The translations under genes were made by a program, and so were the position numbers. The notes beneath the pieces were generated by a model. That model did no database searches and was not told the origin of the DNA. It saw only the letters and a program-made list of their open reading frames with translations. From Prevotellamassilia sp. (GTDB lineage: Bacteria > Bacteroidota > Bacteroidia > Bacteroidales > Bacteroidaceae): 19,694 nt of DNA. How positions within the stretch are numbered: position 1 is the first letter of the stretch; each line of letters starts with the position of its first letter. Of the stretch, positions 6,625 through 15,079 are shown one piece after another. Location: positions 1 to 19,694 of the forward strand of contig VSQE01000049.1 in the NCBI GenBank assembly GCA_009775705.1, given 5' to 3'.

Positions 6625-9600
6625 TCAGAATTCTTGCCAGCTCTTGATTTCCAAATCATCCAGATTGACTGAACAGAAAGCATAAATGAATGCGGAAGCC
6701 AGTCGGGCATTGGTGATCAGAGGAATGTTAAGGTCAATGGCAGCACGGCGGATTTTATAGCCGTTGGTCAGTTCGCCGGCCGAGAGGTTCTTGGGGACGT
6801 TGACAACCATGTCAATTTCACGGTTGTGCAGCATGTCAAGGGCTTGCGGCTGTCCCTCCTCGCTGGGCCAGTAGACCAGAGTGTTTTCAATGCCGTTTTC
6901 CGTTAGGTATCTACTGGTTCCCCCTGTTGCGTAAAGTTTGTAACCATGTTCCTGCAACATGCGGGAAGCAACCAGCATCTCGGCTTTCTGTTTTCCGTTG
7001 CCGGTAGAAAGGAGTATATTCTTCTCTGGAATACGGTGTCCGACGGACAGCATGCTCTTCAACAATGCGGTGCGCGAATCCTCTCCCAGACATCCTACTT
7101 CTCCCGTAGAGGCCATGTCGACACCCAATACAGGGTCGGCCTTTTGCAGACGGTTGAAGGAGAACTGGCTGGCTTTGATGCCGACATAATCAAGGTCGAA
7201 CAGACTCTTTGCCGGTTTTTCAACCGGAAGTCCCAGCATGACTCTGGTAGCTAACTCTATCAGGTTTATTTTTAGAACTTTGCTCACAAAGGGGAAACTG
7301 CGGGAAGCTCTCAGATTACATTCGATGACTTTGATGTCGTTCTCGCGGGCCAGATATTGTATGTTGAAAGGACCGCTGATCTGCAATTCCTTTGCAATTT
7401 GTTTGGATATTTTCTTGATACGACGAACGGTTTCCACATAGAGCTTCTGGGGAGGGAATTGTATGGTGGCGTCACCGGAATGTACCCCGGCAAACTCGAT
7501 GTGCTCAGAGATGGCGTAGGCGATGATTTCACCGTTACGTGCCACGGCATCCATCTCTACTTCTTTGGCGTGTTCGAGGAAGCGGCTTACGACAACCGGA
7601 TGTTTCTTAGATACATTGGCTGCCAGTTTCAGGAAGCGTTCAAGTTCTTCCCGGTTGGAGCATACATTCATGGCTGCTCCGGAAAGCACATACGACGGAC
7701 GCACCAGTACCGGAAATCCCACTTTATCTATGAAATCGTTGATGTCTTCCATAGAAGTAAGAGCGCTCCATTCAGGCTGGTCTACCCCAATACGATTAAG
7801 CATGGCCGAGAATTTCTCCCTGTCTTCCGCATTGTCTATGTGTTGGGCGGAAGTACCCAGTAAAGGAACGTGCTGTTCATCCAGACGCATGGCCAGATTG
7901 TTGGGAATCTGACCGCCCGTGGAAACAATTACCCCATAGGGGCATTCCAGGTCCAGAATATCCAGAACACGTTCGAAGGTAAGTTCATCGAAATAAAGCC
8001 GGTCGCACATGTCATAATCCGTTGAAACGGTTTCCGGATTATAATTGATCATGATGGAGCGATAACCTTCCTTACGGATGGTGTTGAGTGCCTGTACGCC
8101 GCACCAGTCAAATTCAACGGAACTGCCAATTCTGTAAGCTCCCGAACCAAGTACGACTACGGAACGTTTGTCGTTTTCAAAAAGAATGTCATGAGCCGTT
8201 CCACTGTATGTGAGGTACAGGTAGTTCGTTTGGGCCGGATACTCAGCGGCCAGCGTGTCAATTTGTTTTACGTAAGGGATGATGCCGAGTTGTTTGCGTC
8301 TGGACCGTACCGCCATGCTGGCTTTTTCTATGTCCATATCCTTTTCCATTCCGAGGGCGCGGGCTATCTGAAAATCAGTGAACCCTTGAACCTTGGCCTT
8401 TTTCAACAAGTCACGATCCAGTACATTGATGTTGTTGCAGTCGTGCAGTTCCTTGTCGGTATCATGTATGTTCTTGAGTTTTTGGAGGAACCATTTGTCT
8501 ATTTTTGTAAGCTCATGGATCTTGTCAATGCTGTACCCTTGTTCCATAGCTTTTTCTATGACAAAGATACGTTTGTCTGTGGGCTCCTGCAAGGCCTCGT
8601 CAACGTTGTCGATCTTCAGTTCTTTGTTGTCTACAAAACCATGCATGCTCTGCCCGATCATGCGCAGACCTTTTTGTATGGCTTCTTCAAAAGTACGTCC
8701 TATCGCCATGACTTCACCAACAGATTTCATGCTGGAACCCAGTTCGCGGTCTACTCCTCTGAATTTGCCTAAATCCCACCGTGGGATTTTGCAGACAACA
8801 TAATCGAGTGCCGGCTCAAAAAATGCGGTCGTGGTTTTCGTCACGGAGTTTTTCAGGTCGAAAAGACCATATCCCAATCCGAGTTTTGCCGCGACAAAGG
8901 CCAACGGATAGCCCGTGGCTTTAGAGGCCAAAGCGGACGAACGGCTCAGGCGGGCGTTTACTTCAATGACGCGATAGTCTTCGGAATTGGGGTCGAAGGC
9001 ATATTGTACATTGCATTCGCCTACAATTCCGACATGCCGTACAATGCGTATGCTCAGGTCGCGCAGTTTGTGATACTCGGCATTGGTCAGGGTCTGTGAA
9101 GGAGCAATGACGATGCTTTCTCCGGTGTGAATGCCCAGAGGGTCGAAATTCTCCATATTACAAACCGTGATGCAGTTGTCATAACGGTCGCGCACCACTT
9201 CGTATTCAACTTCCTTCCATCCTTTCAGGCTTTTCTCTACCAAGACTTGCGGAGAGAAGGAAAAAGCTTTTTCTGCCAGTTTGTTCAGTTCCTCCTCGTT
9301 GTTGCAGAAGCCGGAGCCCAATCCGCCCAAAGCGTATGCCGCACGGATAATGATGGGATAGCCCAGTTCGGCTGCAGCCCGACGGGCTTGCTCTATGTTT
9401 TCGCAGGCTTCGCTTTTTATGGTCTTGACATTGATTTCATTCAGTTTTTCAACAAACAGCTCACGGTCTTCAGTATCCATGATGGCCTGTACGGGAGTTC
9501 CCAGCACTTGCAGGTCATATTTTTCCAGGATTCCGTTTTTGAAAAGTTCTACTCCGCAATTAAGGGCTGTTTGCCCTCCGAATGCCAGCATGATTCCTTG

Positions 9601-9846
9601 CGGGCGTTCTTTTTGTATCACCTTTTCAACGAAGAACGGGGTGACCGGAAGAAAATAAATCTGGTCTGCCACTCCTTCGCTGGTCTGAACAGTCGCAATG
9701 TTGGGATTGATGAGGATTGTTTCTATTCCTTCTTCTCTCAGAGCTTTCAATGCCTGGCTGCCGGAATAGTCGAATTCTCCGGCTTCACCGATCTTCAAGG
9801 CTCCCGAACCGAGGAGCAATACTTTTTTAATTTTGTTCTCTTTCAT
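6625..9846 (-). CDS. carB: Carbamoyl-phosphate synthase large subunit
   Basis: The product has 1073 residues, the full family length. It makes carbamoyl phosphate from bicarbonate, ammonia delivered from CarA and two ATP, for pyrimidine and arginine synthesis. The two homologous ATP-grasp halves are visible: the first opens with KKVLLLGSGALKIGEAGEFD and contains SQTLTNAEYHKLRD and EVNARLSRSSALASKATGYP. The second starts with RSVVVLGSGAYRIGSSVEFD and contains IECNLRASRSFPFVSKVLK. Between them (about 400-555) is the oligomerisation domain. The final ~140 residues (from NILLSTGNGKQK, with LYATGGTSRYL) form the MGS-like allosteric domain that in other bacteria binds UMP, IMP or ornithine. The gene starts 13 nt after the carA stop, as expected for a stoichiometric pair. 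Confidence 0.97.
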   Translation of the reverse strand: MKENKIKKVLLLGSGALKIGEAGEFDYSGSQALKALREEGIETILINPNIATVQTSEGVADQIYFLPVTPFFVEKVIQKERPQGIMLAFGGQTALNCGVELFKNGILEKYDLQVLGTPVQAIMDTEDRELFVEKLNEINVKTIKSEACENIEQARRAAAELGYPIIIRAAYALGGLGSGFCNNEEELNKLAEKAFSFSPQVLVEKSLKGWKEVEYEVVRDRYDNCITVCNMENFDPLGIHTGESIVIAPSQTLTNAEYHKLRDLSIRIVRHVGIVGECNVQYAFDPNSEDYRVIEVNARLSRSSALASKATGYPLAFVAAKLGLGYGLFDLKNSVTKTTTAFFEPALDYVVCKIPRWDLGKFRGVDRELGSSMKSVGEVMAIGRTFEEAIQKGLRMIGQSMHGFVDNKELKIDNVDEALQEPTDKRIFVIEKAMEQGYSIDKIHELTKIDKWFLQKLKNIHDTDKELHDCNNINVLDRDLLKKAKVQGFTDFQIARALGMEKDMDIEKASMAVRSRRKQLGIIPYVKQIDTLAAEYPAQTNYLYLTYSGTAHDILFENDKRSVVVLGSGAYRIGSSVEFDWCGVQALNTIRKEGYRSIMINYNPETVSTDYDMCDRLYFDELTFERVLDILDLECPYGVIVSTGGQIPNNLAMRLDEQHVPLLGTSAQHIDNAEDREKFSAMLNRIGVDQPEWSALTSMEDINDFIDKVGFPVLVRPSYVLSGAAMNVCSNREELERFLKLAANVSKKHPVVVSRFLEHAKEVEMDAVARNGEIIAYAISEHIEFAGVHSGDATIQFPPQKLYVETVRRIKKISKQIAKELQISGPFNIQYLARENDIKVIECNLRASRSFPFVSKVLKINLIELATRVMLGLPVEKPAKSLFDLDYVGIKASQFSFNRLQKADPVLGVDMASTGEVGCLGEDSRTALLKSMLSVGHRIPEKNILLSTGNGKQKAEMLVASRMLQEHGYKLYATGGTSRYLTENGIENTLVYWPSEEGQPQALDMLHNREIDMVVNVPKNLSAGELTNGYKIRRAAIDLNIPLITNARLASAFIYAFCSVNLDDLEIKSWQEF

Positions 9847-9859
9847 TTTCGGGTTATAC

Positions 9860-10936
9860 TTAAAGAAGTTTTACAAAATCGTCAAACAAAAATTCCGTGT
9901 CGACAGGGCCACTGCATGCTTCGGGATGGAACTGTGCCGAAAACCATGGTTTGGATTTGTGTCGTATGCCTTCATTCGAACCATCGTTCATGTTTATGAA
10001 GTAAGGCTCCCAGTCTGCCGATAAAGTGTCGGCTTTCACGGCATATCCGTGATTCTGACTGGTGACGAAACATTTGTTGGTGCCGACCATGCGTACCGGT
10101 TGGTTGTGTGAGCGATGGCCATATTTTAATTTATAGATGGTAGCTCCTGCCGCTTTGGATAGCAACTGGTTGCCCATACAGATACCCATGCAGGGACGGG
10201 TTTCGTCCGGCTGAAGGAATTTCCTGATATTTTCCACCGTGGCAGAACAAGTATCGGGATCGCCGGGACCGTTGGCCAGAAACAGACCGTCAAATTCCAT
10301 TTGGTTGAAATCATGGTCCCAAGGTACTCTTATCACTTCAACGCCGCGGCGGAGCAGGCATCGTATGATGTTGTTCTTCACCCCGCAGTCAACAAGTACC
10401 ACTTTCTTCCCAACGCCTTCATTATAACGAATGATGTTTTCGCACGATACTTTTGCAACGTAATTGATACCGGCATATTCGGCCTCGGGGATATTGTCGG
10501 GCTGATCGTCAAAAAGGATTTTCCCCATCATGACTCCGTGTTCACGCAGAATTTTTGTAAGTTCCCGCGTGTCGATTCCCGTAATTCCGGGTACATGCTC
10601 CCGTTTCAGCCAGTCGGAAAGGCTTTCAACGGCATTCCAATGGCTGTAGCTCTCAGAATAGTCGCTGACAATAATGGCGGATGCATATATTTTGTCGCTT
10701 TCCATGAATGTGGCCAGACCGTCTTCTCCTGTCGTAAAGGGAGGAACTCCATAGTTGCCGACAAGCGGAAATGTCAAAGTCATAAGCTGTCCGGCATACG
10801 AAGGGTCAGTCAGACTTTCCGGATAGCCTGTCATGGCCGTATTAAATACAACTTCACCGGCCACAGGCTTTTCGTAGCCGAATGATTTTCCGTGGAATTT
10901 AGTTCCATCGTCCAGAACCAGGGTTACATTCTTCAT
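9860..10936 (-). CDS. carA: Carbamoyl-phosphate synthase small (glutaminase) subunit
   Basis: The 358-residue protein hydrolyses glutamine and passes ammonia to CarB. The N-terminal CPSase small domain (opening VTLVLDDGTKFHG, with EVVFNTAMTGYPESLTDPSY) is followed by a class I glutamine amidotransferase domain. Its triad is visible: C253 in MGICMGNQ, and H337/E339 in FHPEA. The nucleophile-elbow neighbour is GNQ rather than the usual GHQ of many CarA proteins; the substituted His is not part of the triad, so activity is expected. The ATG at 10936 overlaps the TGA of the preceding PurF-like gene by 4 nt (ATGA), indicating translational coupling. Confidence 0.96.
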   Translation of the reverse strand: MKNVTLVLDDGTKFHGKSFGYEKPVAGEVVFNTAMTGYPESLTDPSYAGQLMTLTFPLVGNYGVPPFTTGEDGLATFMESDKIYASAIIVSDYSESYSHWNAVESLSDWLKREHVPGITGIDTRELTKILREHGVMMGKILFDDQPDNIPEAEYAGINYVAKVSCENIIRYNEGVGKKVVLVDCGVKNNIIRCLLRRGVEVIRVPWDHDFNQMEFDGLFLANGPGDPDTCSATVENIRKFLQPDETRPCMGICMGNQLLSKAAGATIYKLKYGHRSHNQPVRMVGTNKCFVTSQNHGYAVKADTLSADWEPYFINMNDGSNEGIRHKSKPWFSAQFHPEACSGPVDTEFLFDDFVKLL

Positions 10937-12819
10937 ATCTTTGTATATATATCTTCTATGTAGTTAATGTATGCTTGGTTGATGCGTCTTACTCCGCCGG
11001 GGGTAGGGTAGTTTCCGGAGAAATACCAGTCTCCCGGACTGGTAGGGCAGGAAGTGTGCAGACCTTCCAGCGTCTGAAAGACGATGCGAATTTCTGTTTT
11101 CACATCCTGAGGACGCAAAAGTTCAACGATTTTTTCAGAGATTTCTTCTTGTGTGAAGCAGTCGTACAACTCCTTCACATAATTTGTCATGTCTTCTTTT
11201 GGCTGGGATTCCTGGGCTTTACATTTTCTGTAAATCTCCATGATCAATGTCTCGTTTCCCTTGTCAATGGCCAGTGCTATGGCAGCTTTGAAGGCGATGA
11301 ATTCTTCCATGCGCGCCATATCTATGCCGTAGTAATCGGGATAACGTACCTGAGGTGAACTGCTGACAATGATGATGCGTTTGGGATGCAGACGGTCCAG
11401 AATGCGGATGATGCTTTCGCGCAGTGTGGTGCCCCTGACAATGCTGTCATCTATGACTACCAGATTGTCTGTCTTGGGAACAAGACTTCCGTATGTCACA
11501 TCATACACATGTGCCGCCAGATCTTTTCTGCTGTTGCCTTCGGCTATGAAAGTCCGCATTTTTATGTCTTTCCACGCAATCTTTTCAGAATGAACCCGTC
11601 GCGAAAGTATTTGTTTCAGTTTCTCGGGAGAGGCTTGTTCTCCCAATTCTGAGATCTCCTTTACTTTCTGCTCGTTCAGGTAATCTTCCAATCCTTGAAG
11701 CATACCGTAGTATGCGGCTTCGGCCGTATTGGGAATATAGGAGAAAACCGTGTTGTCCAGCTCATAATTTATTGCCTTAAGGATGGGTTTCACCAATTTG
11801 CGTCCCAGTTCCTTCCTTTCCTTATAAATGTCCTTGTCTGATCCGCGGCTGAAATATACTCTTTCAAAAGAGCAGGAAGCGTATTTTTTCGGAGCCTGTA
11901 TCTGTTCTGTTCTGAAAGAGCCCGTACGCGACATCAATAAGGCTTCTCCCGGTTTCAGTTCGTGAACGGTGTCGGCTTCAACATTCAGTGTGGTCTGGAT
12001 GACGGGTCTCTCTGAGGCTACCGCCAGAATCTCGTCATCCTTATACCAGAAAGCCGGCCGGATACCCCACGGATCTCTGAGAGAGAATAATTCTCCTGAT
12101 CCGGTGACACCGCAGATGACATATCCCCCGTCCCAAACTGTCGAGGATTGTCGCAATACGTTGGCCAGATTTATTTGCTGTTCAATATATTCTGTAATTT
12201 GAGTGTCTGTAAGGCCTTGGTTCAGTGCCTCTTGGAAACAGCGTTCGCTTTCCCTGTCCAGACGATGCCCCAACTGTTCCAATAATATATATGTGTCGGA
12301 AATCATTCGGGGATGTTGCCCTTTTACAGACAATTTCTTGAAGATGTCTTCCACATTCGTCATGTTGAAGTTTCCGCAAAGGCAAAGATTCTTTGCGCGC
12401 CAGTTGTTGCGTCTGAGAAACGGATGAACATAAGAAAGGCCACTCTTTCCCGTTGTGGAATAACGGAGGTGGCCCATATAGATTTCTCCGGCATACGGCA
12501 GATGACAACCGGCATAGTTTGCATCTGACAACTCCTCTTTGCTATATTCCTTGAATTTATGATGAACGGAACTGAATATTTCCTGAATGGCACCGGAACC
12601 AAGGGCTCTCTCGCGGAACATGAATTCTTCGCCTGGAGCAGCCGATAGTTTGATGCTGGCAAGCCCTGCTCCTTCCTGACCTCGATTATGCTGCTTCTCC
12701 ATAAGCAAATAGAGTTTGTTTAAACCATACATCCATGTACCATACTTCTGTTGGTAATAGCTCAAAGATTTAAGCAGCCTCACTATTGCAACGCCGCATT
12801 CGTGTTTCAAAGGTTCCAT
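10933..12819 (-). CDS. PurF-like class II glutamine amidotransferase / phosphoribosyltransferase
   Basis: The 628-residue product resembles amidophosphoribosyltransferase, which makes phosphoribosylamine from PRPP and glutamine, but is much longer than classical PurF (about 460-510). The N-terminal Ntn glutaminase shows HECGV with candidate nucleophile C8 (exposed if M1-E7 is removed), RGQEGAG (46-52), GHLRYST (116-122) and SDTY (174-177). The oxyanion motif, normally HNGN, reads GNFN here (149-152). The C-terminal half has the PRPP loop VVIDDSIVRGTTL (454-466) and an end TPGGVRRINQAYINY typical of these proteins. I reject the upstream ATG at 12852 because a promoter box lies downstream of it. 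It is the first gene of the carAB operon and overlaps carA by 4 nt. I give no symbol because it may be a paralogue beside a true purF. Confidence 0.85.
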   Translation of the reverse strand: MEPLKHECGVAIVRLLKSLSYYQQKYGTWMYGLNKLYLLMEKQHNRGQEGAGLASIKLSAAPGEEFMFRERALGSGAIQEIFSSVHHKFKEYSKEELSDANYAGCHLPYAGEIYMGHLRYSTTGKSGLSYVHPFLRRNNWRAKNLCLCGNFNMTNVEDIFKKLSVKGQHPRMISDTYILLEQLGHRLDRESERCFQEALNQGLTDTQITEYIEQQINLANVLRQSSTVWDGGYVICGVTGSGELFSLRDPWGIRPAFWYKDDEILAVASERPVIQTTLNVEADTVHELKPGEALLMSRTGSFRTEQIQAPKKYASCSFERVYFSRGSDKDIYKERKELGRKLVKPILKAINYELDNTVFSYIPNTAEAAYYGMLQGLEDYLNEQKVKEISELGEQASPEKLKQILSRRVHSEKIAWKDIKMRTFIAEGNSRKDLAAHVYDVTYGSLVPKTDNLVVIDDSIVRGTTLRESIIRILDRLHPKRIIIVSSSPQVRYPDYYGIDMARMEEFIAFKAAIALAIDKGNETLIMEIYRKCKAQESQPKEDMTNYVKELYDCFTQEEISEKIVELLRPQDVKTEIRIVFQTLEGLHTSCPTSPGDWYFSGNYPTPGGVRRINQAYINYIEDIYTKI

Positions 12820-12839
12820 GTGCAACTGATTAATTTTTG

Positions 12840-12847
12840 CAAAGATA
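12840..12847 (-). promoter_or_regulatory. -7 box of the purF-like/carA/carB operon promoter; decides the start
   Basis: On the minus strand this is TATCTTTG, matching TAnnTTTG. It lies 20 nt before the ATG at 12819, so the leader is about 14 nt. Because the alternative ATG at 12852 lies upstream of this box, the start at 12819 is preferred. No clear -33 TTTG is found at the normal spacing. Confidence 0.6.
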
Positions 12848-12924
12848 AGCATTTTATCTTGTTCATGGGGAAAGCAGTCAAATATATTTTAAGGAAAAAT
12901 TTGATGGCATATCTCAGAATTATG

Positions 12925-12939
12925 CCGACAATGTGTCGG
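12925..12939. promoter_or_regulatory. 15-bp palindrome in a divergent promoter region, possible operator
   Basis: CCGACA-ATG-TGTCGG is a perfect inverted repeat with a 3-nt centre. It lies about midway between the divergent purF-like and uvrB starts, 78 nt upstream of the operon -7 box and 105 nt upstream of the uvrB -7 box. It may be a repressor site or chance; I do not recognise the motif. Confidence 0.35.
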
Positions 12940-13043
12940 GACATTTCAATAAATTTTTTTCACACTTTGAAAAAATCCTTGTATGAATTATTCATTTATC
13001 GGCAGTTCTTAGTTTCATCTTTCCAATTCTCGGATTTTGTTTT

Positions 13044-13051
13044 TAATTTTG
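13044..13051 (+). promoter_or_regulatory. -7 box of uvrB, almost touching the start codon
   Basis: TAATTTTG matches TAnnTTTG and ends 8 nt before the ATG at 13060. The expected transcript start lies within a few nucleotides of the ATG, so the mRNA would be leaderless or nearly so. A weak -33 (CTTT) is about 21 nt upstream. Confidence 0.55.
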
Positions 13052-13059
13052 CAGTTACA

Positions 13060-15078
13060 ATGAAAACATTCGATCTACATTCTTCTTACCAGCCAACAGG
13101 TGACCAACCGGAAGCCATACGCCAGCTCACCGAAGGTGTGCTGAACGGATTACCGGCACAGACTCTTTTGGGAGTGACTGGTTCTGGCAAGACTTTCACC
13201 ATAGCCAATGTCATTAAAAACGTGAACAAGCCGACTTTGGTCTTAAGTCATAACAAGACACTGGCCGCACAACTTTATTCGGAATTCAAAGGATTCTTTC
13301 CCAACAATGCAGTTGAGTATTACGTTTCGTACTATGACTATTATCAGCCTGAAGCCTACATCGCATCCTCTGACACATATATAGAGAAAGATCTGGCCAT
13401 CAATGAGGAAATTGACAAACTGAGACTTGCCGCTACCTCTTCTTTATTGTCGGGGCGCAATGATGTCATAGTCGTGTCCTCGGTTTCGTGTATCTACGGC
13501 ATGGGTAATCCTGCGGCTTTTTATGAGAATGTAATCGAACTGAAGACCGGACGCACATATTCTCTTAATGTTCTGCTACGCAATTTGGTAGACTGTCTTT
13601 ATACACGCAATGATGTAGCTCCGAAAGCTGGAGATTTCCGTGTGAAGGGAGACACTGTAGACGTATATCTGGCATACGCTGACGAGGTTTTGCGCATCAC
13701 TTTCTGGGGTGATGAGATTGACGGGATAGAAGAGGTGGACGCATTGAACGGAACACGCATCGCCACATTCGACGAGTACAAAATATATCCTGCCAATCTT
13801 TTTCTTACTTCCAAGGAGACACAGGAACTGGCCATCCGGAAGATTCAGGATGACCTGACGGAACAGGTCGCACTGTTTGAAGAACAAGGAAAGAAACTGG
13901 AAGCCAAACGTCTTTATGAGCGTGTCAGTTACGACATAGAAATGATTCGCGAACTGGGACACTGTAGCGGTATAGAAAACTATTCCCGCTATTTTGACGG
14001 AAGGGAGGCCGGAACCCGTCCTTATTGCCTGCTGGACTTTTTTCCTGAAGATTTCCTTATCGTTATTGATGAGAGTCACGTTAGCGTCCCGCAGATCAGT
14101 GCCATGTACGGTGGCGACCGCTCCCGAAAAGAATCTCTTGTCAATTACGGTTTCCGGCTGCCCGCTGCTTTGGACAATCGTCCGCTCACATTCGGGGAAT
14201 TTCATGAAATGGCCCGGCAAGTCATCTATATCAGTGCTACTCCGGCCGAATACGAACTGGCGGAAAGTGAAGGAGTAGTGGTGGAGCAGGTTATCCGTCC
14301 CACCGGTCTGTTGGATCCTCCTATTGAGGTACGTCCATCGGATTTTCCCATAGATGACCTTATGGAGGAAATCCGGCAATGTGTAGAAAAGGATGAACGC
14401 GTACTCGTTACCACTCTGACCAAACGGATGGCGGAGGAATTGTCCGATTATTTGTTGCGCAACGGAGTGAATACCGCATATATACATAGTGATGTTGACA
14501 CACTGGAACGTGTCCGCATTATGGAAGATCTGCGCAAAGGAATTTATCAGGTTCTGGTCGGTGTGAATTTGCTTCGTGAGGGGTTGGATCTGCCGGAAGT
14601 GGCATTGGTTGCTATTCTTGACGCAGACAAAGAGGGATTTCTCCGCTCCCATCGTTCACTCACACAGACGGCGGGACGTGCCGCACGCAATGTGAACGGA
14701 CGCGTGATTATGTATGCCAACAAAATAACTCCGTCCATGCAGCAGACCATAGATGAAACCGAGCGCCGGCGCATTAAACAAATACGATACAACGAAGAAC
14801 ATCATATTATTCCCAAACAGGTGAGCAAGTCCAATGCTCCGAACGAACTGGCACAACTGAAAAAGGAAACCGGACCCGACAGGAAATTTTACCAAATGGA
14901 TGACAAACCGTTGTCTTCACGAGCTGCCGAAGAGGAAATAAGATATGGAGGAGCGGTAAGTAAAGAAAAACAAATAGAGATTCTAAGGAAAAAAATGAAA
15001 GAGGCCGCCGCAGCTTTGGATTTTGTTCTGGCAGCACAATTACGCGACGAGCTTTTACTACTCGAAAAACAGTCATGA
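13060..15078 (+). CDS. uvrB: Excinuclease ABC subunit B
   Basis: The 672-residue protein is the damage-verifying helicase-like subunit of nucleotide excision repair, working with UvrA and UvrC. Walker A GVTGSGKT contains K44. The damage-probing beta-hairpin with its tyrosines (YYVSYYDYYQPEAY) begins at Y87, and the DESH box is D337-H340. The helicase C motifs follow (GVNLLREGLDLPEV, QTAGRAARN). The UVR domain that binds UvrC occupies about 636-672 (EKQIEILRKKMKEAAAALDF). The start at 13060 matches the family start MKTFDLHSSYQPTGDQP. The upstream in-frame ATGs would add about 100 unrelated residues read across the promoter region. The transporter gene starts 1 nt after its stop. Confidence 0.97.
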   Translation: MKTFDLHSSYQPTGDQPEAIRQLTEGVLNGLPAQTLLGVTGSGKTFTIANVIKNVNKPTLVLSHNKTLAAQLYSEFKGFFPNNAVEYYVSYYDYYQPEAYIASSDTYIEKDLAINEEIDKLRLAATSSLLSGRNDVIVVSSVSCIYGMGNPAAFYENVIELKTGRTYSLNVLLRNLVDCLYTRNDVAPKAGDFRVKGDTVDVYLAYADEVLRITFWGDEIDGIEEVDALNGTRIATFDEYKIYPANLFLTSKETQELAIRKIQDDLTEQVALFEEQGKKLEAKRLYERVSYDIEMIRELGHCSGIENYSRYFDGREAGTRPYCLLDFFPEDFLIVIDESHVSVPQISAMYGGDRSRKESLVNYGFRLPAALDNRPLTFGEFHEMARQVIYISATPAEYELAESEGVVVEQVIRPTGLLDPPIEVRPSDFPIDDLMEEIRQCVEKDERVLVTTLTKRMAEELSDYLLRNGVNTAYIHSDVDTLERVRIMEDLRKGIYQVLVGVNLLREGLDLPEVALVAILDADKEGFLRSHRSLTQTAGRAARNVNGRVIMYANKITPSMQQTIDETERRRIKQIRYNEEHHIIPKQVSKSNAPNELAQLKKETGPDRKFYQMDDKPLSSRAAEEEIRYGGAVSKEKQIEILRKKMKEAAAALDFVLAAQLRDELLLLEKQS

Positions 15079-15079
15079 C

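Noticed and set aside
9127..9999. 290-codon plus-strand frame, and similar frames over carB, carA and the PurF-like gene
   Set aside because: They run antisense to well-supported genes, have low-complexity Phe/Cys-rich products and no motifs.
12820..12852. Upstream ATG of the PurF-like gene (11 extra residues)
   Set aside because: The -7 box TATCTTTG lies downstream of this ATG and the residues precede the conserved start MEPLKHECGV.
12751..13059. 103-residue N-terminal extension of uvrB
   Set aside because: It would overlap the PurF-like coding start and run across its own promoter box; UvrB proteins begin at the residues encoded from 13060.
13576..14652. 358-codon open frame on the minus strand
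   Set aside because: It lies wholly within uvrB in the antisense direction and has no recognisable domain or start context.
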